From: Nesterenkonia xinjiangensis
GTDB taxonomy: Bacteria > Actinomycetota > Actinomycetes > Actinomycetales > Micrococcaceae
DNA: 64,000 bases
NCBI RefSeq assembly: GCF_013410745.1
Contig: NZ_JACCFY010000001.1
Span: forward strand, 2,604,001-2,668,000
Direction: 5' to 3'
The position numbers and the translations under genes were made by a program. Within the stretch, counting starts at the first letter, position 1. Every line of letters begins with the position of its first letter. Shown here in pieces: positions 1 to 9,017 of this stretch. The notes under the pieces are model-generated. The model did not search any database. It saw only the letters and a program-made list of their open reading frames with translations, and was not told the DNA's origin.

Positions 1-197
1 TCACCGAGAAGCAGCTGCAGCTAGCCGTCTACCGGCTGGCCTTCCACCGGCTCTACGGAATCCCGCTGGACCAGATTGAGGCATCGTTCTTCTACGTGGA
101 GCGCGGGGTGACCGTGCCCGGTGAGGACCTCCCCGAGGCCGAGGCCCTGGAGAACCACATCCGGTCCGCTAGGGGATTTTTCAATGCAGAAGCGTAG
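1..197 (+). CDS. C-terminal end of an AdnB/RecB-type helicase-nuclease (partial)
   Basis: This is the last 65 codons of a gene that starts outside the window, in frame from base 3 and ending in TAG at 195-197. The visible residues include QLQLAVYRLA followed by FFYVERG, which resembles the end of the PD-(D/E)XK nuclease domain of RecB/AdnB-family helicases, where a Q-x-x-x-Y motif closes the nuclease active site. In Actinobacteria the AdnA/AdnB pair resects DNA double-strand ends. The downstream order (NudC, UvrD2, M48-type peptidase, ThiF-like) is, from memory, what follows adnA/adnB-like genes in Micrococcaceae, and this supports the call. The helicase motifs cannot be seen, so the assignment rests on a short tail and on context. 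Confidence 0.6.
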   Translation, partial: TEKQLQLAVYRLAFHRLYGIPLDQIEASFFYVERGVTVPGEDLPEAEALENHIRSARGFFNAEA

Positions 198-200
198 CCG

Positions 201-1211
201 TTGTCTCGCTTCTCAGATGATTTCTCATGGCCTAAGGTAAAGGATATGACCTTGCCAATTCCCGATGGTTCGGCGCTGAGTACCGGTTTGGCGCAGGATC
301 TGGATTTTCGTCGGTTGGCTTTCGGCTGGCTCGAGCAGAGAACAGAAGGAGGGGCGAAGCCTCTCAGCCGTGGAGAGATTCAGGAGTTCAAGGGGCATCG
401 CCCCGAGGCTAGACACCATCTAATTCTTCAGGAGGGTATCTGGAAGCCTGCGGAGCTATTGGGGACTCTCTCCGTGACGACCGGACTGCCGCACGGACGG
501 AAAGATCGGACCATCTACCATGACGAGATGTCTGGTGGGCTTGTGGATTATCAGTTCACCGCTTCTCCCAAGAAGCAACACCAGAACAAAGGTCTCGTCC
601 AAGCTGCCGAGCTCAATCTTCCCGTCATCTACTTTCGAGGCACTGTATCTGGGGCATTCGACGTCTACTTCCCCGTGTATGTCCAGATTCCTCCGGGACG
701 CCGTACGGCGCTATTGGATCTCACCTCCCGGTCCCTTCCTACGGGACTCGTCGACTTCGGCTACTCCGGTTCCTTAATTGAGGTCGACCCTGAACATGGT
801 GAACGTACTGTGCGTTCGCGCTTGCACCAACGGGACTTTAGGGCCAATGTGATGACTGCGTACCAGAAGCATTGCGCGGTCTGCACCTTGGGCCATTCGA
901 AACTGCTCGACGCCGCGCATATCGTTGAAGACAGTCAAGGCGGACGACCGGAGATCAGCAACGGTCTCGCACTGTGCAAGATCCACCACGCCGCATACGA
1001 CTCCAACATCATGGGGATTTCGCCCGATCATCGGATTCACATCCGCCGAGACATCCTTGAGGAAACCGACGGGCCCATGTTGCGGCATGGTTTGCAGGAC
1101 CACGAAGGTCAGCAACTGCGGGTTCTTCCTGCGAATCGCACATGGCACCCGGATCGAGAAGCCCTGGCGGAGCGTTTCGATACATTCAAGACGGCGACGC
1201 CGCTAGGTTAG
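201..1211 (+). CDS. HNH endonuclease, restriction-type (low G+C)
   Basis: A 336-residue protein with a TTG start, three bases after the preceding stop. The C-terminal third holds an HNH_2-type nuclease: a Cys pair (HCAVC, near residue 225), DAAHIVED with the first catalytic His, an Asn in SNGLALC, and IHHAAYD with the final metal-binding His. The N-terminal half (about residues 60-160) has the IYHDE...GLVDYQF...LPVIYFRG pattern found upstream of HNH domains in putative modification-dependent or restriction nucleases. It probably cuts DNA; target and partner are unknown and no methyltransferase is adjacent. Base composition is clearly lower in G+C than both neighbours (near half G+C in places), suggesting horizontal acquisition. 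It fits tightly between the helicase tail and nei2, nine bases before the latter. Confidence 0.8.
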   Translation: MSRFSDDFSWPKVKDMTLPIPDGSALSTGLAQDLDFRRLAFGWLEQRTEGGAKPLSRGEIQEFKGHRPEARHHLILQEGIWKPAELLGTLSVTTGLPHGRKDRTIYHDEMSGGLVDYQFTASPKKQHQNKGLVQAAELNLPVIYFRGTVSGAFDVYFPVYVQIPPGRRTALLDLTSRSLPTGLVDFGYSGSLIEVDPEHGERTVRSRLHQRDFRANVMTAYQKHCAVCTLGHSKLLDAAHIVEDSQGGRPEISNGLALCKIHHAAYDSNIMGISPDHRIHIRRDILEETDGPMLRHGLQDHEGQQLRVLPANRTWHPDREALAERFDTFKTATPLG

Positions 1212-1220
1212 GTCACAATC

Positions 1221-2063
1221 ATGCCCGAAGGTGACAGCGTCTTCCGCGAAGCGGCCATGCTCCACGAAGCACTGGCCGGCCGCACCCTGCTCTCCACCGA
1301 CTTCCGAGTACCCGCCTTCGCCACTGTCGACTTCTCCAGGCAGAGGGTGGACCGGGTCCAGGCGCGAGGCAAGCACCTGCTGATCACCGTCGGTGACGCC
1401 GTCGTGCATTCCCATCTGAAGATGGAGGGTACCTGGCACGTCTACCCACGCGGTACCGGTGGGCCAGGAGCCAGACGAGGGGGACCCCGATGGAAGCGCC
1501 CCGCCCATACCGCCCGATGCGTGCTGACCGCCGAACATCACCAGGCGGTCGGCTTCTCCTTGGGGGAGCTGCACGTCTTCACCCCCGCCGAGATGGATGA
1601 ACACATCGCCCATCTCGGCCCTGACCTGCTCGGAGAGGACTGGAACGCAGCCGACGCCGCACGCCGGATGGGCTCCCAGCCGGACCGGGCCATCGGCGTC
1701 GCGCTGCTGGACCAGCGCAATCTGGCCGGGGTCGGCAACGTCTACCGCAGTGAGATCTGCTTCCTCGCCGGCGTCCACCCGGACACCCCGATCGGCGCAG
1801 TCCCGGATCTGAGCCGGATCATCGACATTGCCCATCGGCTGCTGCAGATCAACAAGCTCCGCGGCCGCCGGAGCACCACCGGCACACCGACCGCAGCGGT
1901 GCAGTACTGGGTCTACGGGCGAGGCGGGAAGCTCTGCATGCGCTGCCAGAGCCGCATCATCCGGTCCCACTCTGGGGAGGAGTCCCAGCGACGCGCAGCC
2001 CAGGAGGACCGGGTCATCTACGTCTGCCCGACCTGCCAGCCATCACCCGGCCAGCCGAGCTGA
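1221..2063 (+). CDS. nei2: Endonuclease VIII / formamidopyrimidine-DNA glycosylase family (Nei2)
   Basis: A base-excision repair glycosylase/AP lyase of 280 residues. The protein begins MPEGD, giving the catalytic Pro2 and Glu3 of the Fpg/Nei family after Met removal. The middle contains the helix-two-turn-helix region (LLDQRNLAGVGNVYRSE), and the C-terminus has a zinc finger with CMRC and CPTC pairs. It removes oxidised bases by beta/delta elimination. The PEGD start and the zinc-finger spacing point to the Nei2 subgroup of Actinobacteria rather than MutM. There is no strong Shine-Dalgarno directly before the ATG. It was probably in one operon with the helicase before the HNH gene appeared between them. 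Confidence 0.9.
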   Translation: MPEGDSVFREAAMLHEALAGRTLLSTDFRVPAFATVDFSRQRVDRVQARGKHLLITVGDAVVHSHLKMEGTWHVYPRGTGGPGARRGGPRWKRPAHTARCVLTAEHHQAVGFSLGELHVFTPAEMDEHIAHLGPDLLGEDWNAADAARRMGSQPDRAIGVALLDQRNLAGVGNVYRSEICFLAGVHPDTPIGAVPDLSRIIDIAHRLLQINKLRGRRSTTGTPTAAVQYWVYGRGGKLCMRCQSRIIRSHSGEESQRRAAQEDRVIYVCPTCQPSPGQPS

Positions 2064-2110
2064 GCAGGCTTCTACACGACGTACCCAGCACCGCACCAAC
2101 CCGGAGGGAC

Positions 2111-3367
2111 TCAGCCCTGCGCCTGCTCCCGCCGGCTCAGCCAGATGACGTACCCGGCGATCAGCACACCCACCGCGGCGGCGGCGGCGCCGACATAGCT
2201 GGGTGCGCGCAGGCCCCACCCAGCGTCGATCACCGAGGCCCCGATGATCGCGCCCAGGGCGTTGGCGGCGTTGAAGGCCGAATGATGCAGGGAGGCGGCC
2301 AGCTGCGGGGCCCGCGGGGCCGAGTCGATCAGGTAGGTCTGCATCGAAGGACTCAGCGCAGAGGCTGAGGCGCCCACCAGGAAGAGGAACACCAGGGCCA
2401 GCAGCGCAATGTGCGCCGTGGCGGCGAAGAGCACCATGAACACGGAGATGAGCGCCATCGAGATGATCACCGTCCCCAGCACGGACTTGTCCGCCGCCCA
2501 CCCGCCGATGAAGTTCCCGACCACCATGCCGACGCCGTACAGACCCACCACATAAGGCAGGTAGCGGGCATCCAGCAGGGCCACATCCGTCATCACCGGG
2601 GAGATGTAGGAGTACAGGGCGAACATGCCGCAGAACCCGACCACGGCCAGCAGGATCCCGACCCAGAGTCGCTGGGACTTCAGCCCCTTGAGCTCTCCCT
2701 TCATGGAGGCATGCTTCGAGGGCATCTGCCGGGGCGCGAAGGTCGCCACCGCCGCCATGGTGATCAGCGCCAGCACCATCACGATGGCGAACATCCACCG
2801 CCAGCCGAACTGCTGACCGGCCCAGGTCACCACCGGTACGCCGATCACATTCGCGATCGCCAGACCACCCAGCACCGCGGCGATCGCCTTCGAGCGCCGC
2901 GTGGGTCCCGCCATCTGGGCAGCCATCAGCGCGGCCACCGCGAAGTAGGCTCCATGCGGCAGGCCCGAGATGAATCGCGCCGCCAACATGGTCTCGTAGT
3001 TCGGAGCCAGCAGGCTCAGCCCATGGCCCACCACGAACAGCGCCAGCAGGAACAGCGCGTACTTCCGCCGCTCACGGGTCGCCCCGGGAAGGGCCAGCAG
3101 CGGAGCACCGACCACCACGCCGAGCGCGTAGGCGCTGATCAGATGCCCACCCTGGGGGATGGTGATCTCCAGATCAGCCACCGCCTCCTGCAGCAGCCCC
3201 ATGATGGCGAACTCGGTGACACCGATCGCGAATCCGCCCAGGGACAGCGCCACGATCGCGATGACGATCTGGCGTCGGGAGAATCGCGGATCCTCCGTCA
3301 CCAGGGGAACGTCGCTGGTGGCAGGGTGCGCGGAGTCGTGCTGAGGAGTGCGGGTGGAGGTCGGCAC
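2111..3367 (-). CDS. MFS transporter, AraJ/YdhP-like DHA1 efflux family
   Basis: A 418-residue polytopic membrane protein with about 12 hydrophobic segments, a GTG start at 3367 and a GAGGGG ribosome site about ten bases upstream. The first helix carries GGFAIGVTEFAIMGLL, typical of the AraJ/YdhP/Cmx branch of drug:H+ antiporters, and the loop after helix 2 has a shortened motif A (PGATRERRKYALF). ISGLPHGAYFAVA in helix 4 is also characteristic. It probably exports small hydrophobic or sugar-like compounds; the substrate cannot be told. It converges with nei2 and lies downstream of the phosphotransferase gene on the same strand, separated by 262 bases in which I see no gene, so co-transcription is uncertain. 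Confidence 0.85.
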   Translation of the reverse strand: MPTSTRTPQHDSAHPATSDVPLVTEDPRFSRRQIVIAIVALSLGGFAIGVTEFAIMGLLQEAVADLEITIPQGGHLISAYALGVVVGAPLLALPGATRERRKYALFLLALFVVGHGLSLLAPNYETMLAARFISGLPHGAYFAVAALMAAQMAGPTRRSKAIAAVLGGLAIANVIGVPVVTWAGQQFGWRWMFAIVMVLALITMAAVATFAPRQMPSKHASMKGELKGLKSQRLWVGILLAVVGFCGMFALYSYISPVMTDVALLDARYLPYVVGLYGVGMVVGNFIGGWAADKSVLGTVIISMALISVFMVLFAATAHIALLALVFLFLVGASASALSPSMQTYLIDSAPRAPQLAASLHHSAFNAANALGAIIGASVIDAGWGLRAPSYVGAAAAAVGVLIAGYVIWLSRREQAQG

Positions 3368-3629
3368 AGAGAATCCCCTCGATCAATCAGGTGTGCACGC
3401 CAGGGGAGGCGCGGGATACAGGTCTGCGTTCGTCAGAAGAGAGCACACCGATGTGCTGAACACGCAGGCGACAACTCGGCCGGAGGCGGGCCCATTCCCC
3501 GCAGAAGGGGAGATTGCTGTCACAGCACAGGGCATGTCACTCGATCGACGGCGGCCGGTGCATGCCGTGACGGCGGTGCGTCGCCCCGCTGGCCCAGGGG
3601 AAGCGAGCCAGCGCAGCAGCGCGCACCGG

Positions 3630-5501
3630 TCAGGAACCCGGCGGGCGAAGCCCCGGGTAGGTCGAGTAGATCGCGCTGCGGGGGGAGGAGCCCGACGACG
3701 GCGACGCCCCACCCCCGTCGGTCGGCTCGGACGAGTCGGAGTCCTCCACTGACGCCTCCCGCTTCGAGCTGCCCCGAGCTGTCGGCTCCACGGCGGTGGC
3801 TCCCTGCTCGCCGGACCCGTGGGATGGAGACGCATCGCCGCGGGCCTCGTCGGGAACGTCGGCGGGCGGGACCACCGGGTTCGTGCCGGTGTCGGCGCTG
3901 GGAGCCGACCGTGCGCTGTCCGCGGACTGGGCGGGGAAGAAGTTCTTCTGCTTGGCGCGTTTCTCGGACTCCGCATCGGCCACGATCGGCAACGACCCGG
4001 ACTCGGGCCGCCGTGACTGCTCCTCGGCAGTCTCCGGCACCGGAGAGATCGTCCCGGTCGGGGTGTCGTCCTCGTCCAGGAAGAGCGAATCATCCACGAC
4101 GCGGGGAATGTCCCCGGTGGGCTGCTCATCCGCGGCGGCGGAGCGCGTGGAGGCGGCACCGTCGTCCACAGGGGAAGCGGGGGAGACCGGAGAAGAGGGG
4201 GACTCCGGAGAGCCAGGAGAGGCCGGCGACGCCGGGGACGCCGGGGACCCCGGGGACACGGCGGGGAGCTGGCCGGTCGGGGCGTCGTCGTCGAGCGCAG
4301 ACTCAGCCGGAGCCGTCGCCGGCTCGTCGCCGCCGGAGGCCTCGGGCTCATCGCCAGGCTCTCCTGCGCCCTCCTCTGCGGCCTCCGAAGGGGAGGGCGC
4401 CGAGGAGTCCTCGGCAGAAGCATCGGTGATGACCACCGGCTCATGGTCATCCGCGCCGGACTCGGCCCACTCGCCGGTGTCAGCCACCGTGGCGGCTGCT
4501 CCGGCACGGGCCACCGGCCGCGAGTCCTGCTCCGTGGCCGGTTCCTCTCCCTGCATCGGGGTCAGTGAGATCGGCTGTCCGCCGTGGGCCTCAATGTCCT
4601 CCACCAGCTGACGCAGCAGGCCCCGTGCCTCTTCGACCATCTCCTGGTTCTCGGTGGCGTGACCGCGCACCAGCCACTGGGCCAGCGCGAACTCAGCGGT
4701 CAGTGCCGCCCGGCGCATCAGGTAAGGGTCGCTCGGGCCCCTGCGGTGCTGCTGATAGGAGGTCAAAACCGCCTGGGCGAAATCAGGATCGGGGGCGGCG
4801 GCCAGCCACGCGAAGTCATCCGCCGGGTCACCGATGTGCAGATCGGTCCACCCGGTCACCGCCACCACGCGCTCGCCCTCGACGAGCAGATTGTCCTCGT
4901 GCAGATCCCCGTGGCCCACCGTCGGAGTGAAGTCCCACAGGAGCTTCTCCTCCATGGCATGCTCCCAACGGCGCAGCAGCGAGGAGGGGATCTGGCCGGT
5001 GGTCGCGGCCTGGTCGAGCTCGTTGAGCCGCCGCTGGCGGAACCGCTCGGCCGAGTAGCGGGGCAGATCCGCATGGTCCACCACGGACTCATCCAGATCG
5101 TGGATCGCAGCGATGGTGCGGCCGACGTCCCCGATCACCTCGGCACCGCTGGCGGTCAGCTCCTCCAGCTCGAGGGTGCGTCCCGGCAGATGGTTGTACA
5201 CGAAGGTGCGCATCTCACCGCGCCGCACCGCACCCGCCACTGACGGCACGCGAAAGGGAAGCTCCGCGCGGATCGCCGTGGAGAAACCACGCAGCACCTG
5301 CAGCTCGGTCTCCAGACGCATCGCCGCCTCCTGATGCTGCGGAGAACGGATGCGCCAGCGGTTGCCCTCGGAATCGATGACGATCGCCGAGGTGAAGTCC
5401 CGGGCGTCGTCGGCGACGGCGGCCACTCCCGTCGGGGAGAGGCCCGGCACAGCGGCGGTGGCCAGAGCCGCCAGTTCCATCGATGTCCATCGCACGGTCA
5501 C
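3630..5501 (-). CDS. APH-like phosphotransferase with a long disordered tail
   Basis: 623 residues. Residues 1 to about 300 form an aminoglycoside/macrolide phosphotransferase-type kinase fold: an N-lobe (AIVIDSEGNRWRIRSPQ), and the catalytic-loop motif VGHGDLHEDNLLVEG with the expected Asp and Asn. The following segment reads VVAVTGWTDLHIGDPADDF, where the family usually has an Asp before Trp (I-D-W) as second metal ligand; here it is Gly. Residues from about 330 are a low-complexity acidic/Pro/Ser tail including SPGSPASPASPASPGSPE. GTG at 5501 is preceded by AGGAG eleven bases away; GTG at 5495 is an alternative. Divergent from nudC. Substrate unknown; antibiotic resistance should not be assumed. 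Confidence 0.75.
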   Translation of the reverse strand: MTVRWTSMELAALATAAVPGLSPTGVAAVADDARDFTSAIVIDSEGNRWRIRSPQHQEAAMRLETELQVLRGFSTAIRAELPFRVPSVAGAVRRGEMRTFVYNHLPGRTLELEELTASGAEVIGDVGRTIAAIHDLDESVVDHADLPRYSAERFRQRRLNELDQAATTGQIPSSLLRRWEHAMEEKLLWDFTPTVGHGDLHEDNLLVEGERVVAVTGWTDLHIGDPADDFAWLAAAPDPDFAQAVLTSYQQHRRGPSDPYLMRRAALTAEFALAQWLVRGHATENQEMVEEARGLLRQLVEDIEAHGGQPISLTPMQGEEPATEQDSRPVARAGAAATVADTGEWAESGADDHEPVVITDASAEDSSAPSPSEAAEEGAGEPGDEPEASGGDEPATAPAESALDDDAPTGQLPAVSPGSPASPASPASPGSPESPSSPVSPASPVDDGAASTRSAAADEQPTGDIPRVVDDSLFLDEDDTPTGTISPVPETAEEQSRRPESGSLPIVADAESEKRAKQKNFFPAQSADSARSAPSADTGTNPVVPPADVPDEARGDASPSHGSGEQGATAVEPTARGSSKREASVEDSDSSEPTDGGGASPSSGSSPRSAIYSTYPGLRPPGS

Positions 5502-5682
5502 CAGCGTATGGTCTCCTGATGCTCCTGGTCCGCTAGGGCACGCCGTGTTCCGGAACTTCTGTCATACCTGCCACAGCGCGTGGGCGGCGCCCCGGCCGAC
5601 GCCGGGAGCCCGACTGGTCCGGAGAGGGCAGACCTCCTCGGACGCGTCCTCAGCAGTCACCGGTGAGCGCTACGGTAGATCC

Positions 5683-6771
5683 ATGCAGTCTGCACCTGGT
5701 GTCCTCGACCTCCCGCTGTCCCGGCCGCGCATCGACCGCCGCGACCAGGACCGCCAGCGCCCCGACTGGCTCGCCCAGGTGTGGCAGTCTCCGGGCACCC
5801 GTGTCCTGCGGCTCGACGACGGCCGCGCGCCCGTGCGGGACGAGGCCGTCGCATCGGACGCTCCGGTCGCAACCCTCGGGCGGGACGGCGCACCGTCCCG
5901 CCCCGCCCGCCTGCGACTGGACCTTCGGGCCCCGCACGGGATGCTGCCTGCGGATGCCGTCTACCTGGGTGCGGACGGCACGGCAGCCGACGGGTCACCG
6001 CGTCATCTGGTAGCCGTGCCCGCGCCCGGCGAGGCCCATGACGGCGAACCGGCTCCATCGCGCACCGGCCACGCGGACAGCGGGGTCATGCGCCGCGAGA
6101 CCGACGCCACCGAGGCAGACGGCCGACCCTCGGTCCGCTGGGCTGATCTACGCAGGGCCGGCGCGCAACTCGACGCCCTGGAGGCCGAGCTGCTCACTCA
6201 GGCCACCGCTGTGCTGAACTGGCACGCCACCTCCCCCTTCTGTCCCCGATGCGGCTCCGCCACGGAGATCCGCAGCTCGGGCTGGATGCGACGGTGCCCC
6301 GCCTGCGGGGCGGAGCACTTCCCCCGCACGGATCCGGCCGTGATCACCGCCGTCGTCGCCCCTGATGACACGCTTCTGCTGGGGTCGGCCACCCGCTGGG
6401 ACGCTCGCATGTACTCGACCTTCGCCGGATTCGTGGAGGCTGGCGAGTCCCTGGAGGACGCCGTGGTCCGTGAGGTCGCCGAGGAGGCAGGGGCCACAGT
6501 GGAGCGCGTCGAGTACATCGGTTCCCAGGCCTGGCCGTTCCCACGCTCGCTGATGCTCGGGTACCTCGCCCACGCACGGGACACCCAGGCCCGTGCCGAC
6601 CAGGACGAGATCCGCGACGTTCGCTGGTTCACCCGCACCGAACTCCACGAGCAGGTCGCCGGAGGGCACGTGGGCATCCCGCCCCGATCCTCGATCTCTC
6701 GGGCGCTGATCGAACACTGGTACGGTGACACGTTGCCCGACGTCGACATCTGGAGCAGAGGAGTGCGATGA
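5683..6771 (+). CDS. nudC: NAD+ diphosphatase / NADH pyrophosphatase (Nudix)
   Basis: Hydrolyses NAD(H) to NMN(H) and AMP and may remove NAD caps from RNA. 362 residues from ATG 5683; the reading frame is open further upstream, but this start fits the family length. A zinc ribbon (CPRCG...CPACG) around residue 190 precedes the Nudix box GFVEAGESLEDAVVREVAEEAG, followed by the NudC signature SQAWPFPRSLM (usually SQPWPFP). No Shine-Dalgarno is visible; a TACGGT -10-like hexamer ends six bases before the ATG, so a leaderless transcript is possible. The stop overlaps the uvrD2 start by four bases (ATGA), indicating translational coupling. Confidence 0.92.
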   Translation: MQSAPGVLDLPLSRPRIDRRDQDRQRPDWLAQVWQSPGTRVLRLDDGRAPVRDEAVASDAPVATLGRDGAPSRPARLRLDLRAPHGMLPADAVYLGADGTAADGSPRHLVAVPAPGEAHDGEPAPSRTGHADSGVMRRETDATEADGRPSVRWADLRRAGAQLDALEAELLTQATAVLNWHATSPFCPRCGSATEIRSSGWMRRCPACGAEHFPRTDPAVITAVVAPDDTLLLGSATRWDARMYSTFAGFVEAGESLEDAVVREVAEEAGATVERVEYIGSQAWPFPRSLMLGYLAHARDTQARADQDEIRDVRWFTRTELHEQVAGGHVGIPPRSSISRALIEHWYGDTLPDVDIWSRGVR

Positions 6772-8954
6772 CCTCGTCCCCGTCCGACCCCCAGGCTCCG
6801 GACGCGGTCCTCGACGGGCTCGACGAGGAGCAGCGCCAGGCCGCCAGCACCCTGAGCGGACCGGTGTGCATCCTCGCCGGTGCCGGGACCGGCAAGACGC
6901 GGGCGATCACCCACCGCATCGCCTACGGGGTCCGCGCCGGCGTCTACGACCCTCACCGGCTGCTCGCGGTCACCTTCACCGCCCGGGCAGCGGCCGAGAT
7001 GCGCTCCCGGCTCAACGCCCTGGGTGCCCCCGGCGTGCAGGCCCGCACCTTCCACGCCGCGGCCCTGCGCCAGCTGCAGTACTTCTGGCCGATGGCCATC
7101 GGCGGGGTCATGCCGGAGATCCTCGACCACAAGGTCCGGCTGCTCACCGAGGCCGCCCGGCGCCTGCACATCACCACTGACCGGGCCGCCCTGCGCGACC
7201 TCGCCTCCGAGATCGAGTGGGCCAAGGTCTCCACCCTGACCCCCGACTCCTACCTGGAGCTCGCCGGGGACCGCCCTCCGCCCGGGGGAGTGGACCTCCG
7301 GACCTTCGCCAAGCTCTACCAGTCCTATGAGGACGTGAAGCTGGACAAGCACCTCATCGACTTCGAGGACGTGCTGCTGCTGACCGTGGGCATGCTCGAG
7401 GACGACGAGCGGGTCGCCGCCCAGGTCCGCCAGCAGTACCGGCACTTCGTGGTCGATGAGTACCAGGACGTCTCCCCGCTGCAGCAGCGCCTGCTGGACC
7501 TCTGGCTCGGCGGCCGCGAGGAGCTGTGCGTGGTGGGAGACGCCTCCCAGACGATCTACTCCTTCACCGGTGCGACCCCCGACTACCTGTTGAAGTTCAC
7601 CCGACGCCACCCGGAGGCCACGGTGGTCCGGCTGGTCCGCGACTACCGCTCCACCCCTCAGGTGGTGCAGATGGCCAACGTGCTGCTGGCCGACCGCACC
7701 CGGGAACAGGCGCGGATCCGCACCCAGCTGCAGGCCCAGGGCGAGTACGCGCCCTCCTGGCCGGACCCGCTGCGGCTGATCTCCCAGCGTGAGCACGGCC
7801 CCACCCCCTCGGTGACCCAGCACGCCGACGACGACGCCGAGGCCCGCTGGATCACCGAGCAGATCGGCGCCCTGCAGGAGAAGGGCGTGCCGCTGAGCGA
7901 GGTGGCGGTGCTCTACCGCACCAACGGGCAGTCCCAGGCCTTCGAGCAGGCGCTGACCTCGGCGGGGATCTCCTATCAGCTGCGTGGCTCGGAGCGGTTC
8001 TTCTCCCGCCGCGAAGTCCGCGAGGCGCTCGCCGCGCTGCGTACCTCCTCCCTGGTGGAGGAGGGTGAGGACGGTGTGCCGAAGACGGTGCGGAACATCC
8101 TCTCCTCCCACGGCTGGCGTCGCGAGGCCCCCGAGGGCACCGGAGCAGTGCGGGAACGCTGGGAGTCGATGGCGGCGCTGGTCGGACTCGCCGACCAGAT
8201 CCACGCCGGCAGGGAGGCGCTCGGCAAAACCCTGACCATGCGGGAGTTCACCTCCGAGCTGGACGAGCGCTCCGCTGCCCAGCACGCCCCCACTGTCGAA
8301 GGGGTCACGCTGGCCTCACTGCACTCGGCCAAAGGGCTGGAGTGGGACGCGGTGTTCCTGGCGGGGCTCAACGAAGGCCTGATGCCGATCACCTTCGCCA
8401 AGACCCAGCGGGAGGTCGACGAGGAGCGGCGGCTGCTCTACGTGGGCATCACCCGCGCCCGCAAGCATCTCTACATGTCCTCCGCGCAGGCCCGGCACTC
8501 GGGCGGCCGCGGCCGGCGCAGCCCCTCCCGGTTCCTGCGTCCGCTGCGCCGGGAGCTCGGACTGGAGGAGCCCACCCGGAAGATCGCACCGTCCTCGGGC
8601 GCGGTGAATCCCAATTCCCGTGCGAAGCGGAAGACGGCGACCTGCACCACCTGCGGAATGGTGCTGACCACCGGGACGGAGGTCAAGCGCCGGCGCTGCG
8701 AGGACTGCCCCGCACGCTATGACGAGGAGCTCTACGCCCGCCTGCGCACTTGGCGCTCCGCCCACGCCAAGGAGCTCGACGTGCCGGCCTTCGTGGTCTT
8801 CACCGACGCCACCTTGGAGGTCATCGCCGAGCGGCTTCCCCGGACTGACGCGGAGCTGCTCGAGGTCCCCGGGGTGGGGGAGCGGAAGCTGGAGAAGCAC
8901 GGCGAGGCGCTCAAGTCGGTGCTCAGCGAGGCCACCGAGGCACGACGCGGCTGA
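6768..8954 (+). CDS. uvrD2: ATP-dependent DNA helicase UvrD2 with HRDC domain
   Basis: A superfamily 1A 3'-5' helicase of 728 residues. Walker A is GAGTGKTRAITH (about residue 42), motif II is VVDEYQDVSP, motif III is VGDASQTIYSFTGA and motif VI is LLYVGITRARKHL. A four-Cys zinc motif (CTTCG...CEDCP, about residues 625-650) separates the motor from a C-terminal HRDC domain (LLEVPGVGERKLEKHGEAL), the architecture of mycobacterial UvrD2, in which the tetracysteine motif is important for unwinding. It is likely involved in repair and is essential in mycobacteria (known for the family). Coupled to nudC through an ATGA overlap. Confidence 0.93.
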   Translation: MTSSPSDPQAPDAVLDGLDEEQRQAASTLSGPVCILAGAGTGKTRAITHRIAYGVRAGVYDPHRLLAVTFTARAAAEMRSRLNALGAPGVQARTFHAAALRQLQYFWPMAIGGVMPEILDHKVRLLTEAARRLHITTDRAALRDLASEIEWAKVSTLTPDSYLELAGDRPPPGGVDLRTFAKLYQSYEDVKLDKHLIDFEDVLLLTVGMLEDDERVAAQVRQQYRHFVVDEYQDVSPLQQRLLDLWLGGREELCVVGDASQTIYSFTGATPDYLLKFTRRHPEATVVRLVRDYRSTPQVVQMANVLLADRTREQARIRTQLQAQGEYAPSWPDPLRLISQREHGPTPSVTQHADDDAEARWITEQIGALQEKGVPLSEVAVLYRTNGQSQAFEQALTSAGISYQLRGSERFFSRREVREALAALRTSSLVEEGEDGVPKTVRNILSSHGWRREAPEGTGAVRERWESMAALVGLADQIHAGREALGKTLTMREFTSELDERSAAQHAPTVEGVTLASLHSAKGLEWDAVFLAGLNEGLMPITFAKTQREVDEERRLLYVGITRARKHLYMSSAQARHSGGRGRRSPSRFLRPLRRELGLEEPTRKIAPSSGAVNPNSRAKRKTATCTTCGMVLTTGTEVKRRRCEDCPARYDEELYARLRTWRSAHAKELDVPAFVVFTDATLEVIAERLPRTDAELLEVPGVGERKLEKHGEALKSVLSEATEARRG

Positions 8955-9017
8955 CGTCGCGCCGGCCTGCCCATGCCCGTGACGTGATCCGGAGCGCGAC
9001 GGAGGCTCACCATCGGC

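Noticed and set aside
201-1211. HNH gene considered as part of a prophage or restriction-modification island
   Set aside because: No integrase, terminase, capsid or methyltransferase gene flanks it; it is a single gene between core genes.
6198-8285. A 695-codon minus-strand open frame opposite nudC and uvrD2
   Set aside because: Antisense shadow; both plus-strand genes have complete motif sets.
8955-9001. Inverted repeat CGTCGCGC/GCGCGACG between uvrD2 and the M48-type gene as a terminator
   Set aside because: Only eight base pairs with a 31-base loop; too weak to call.
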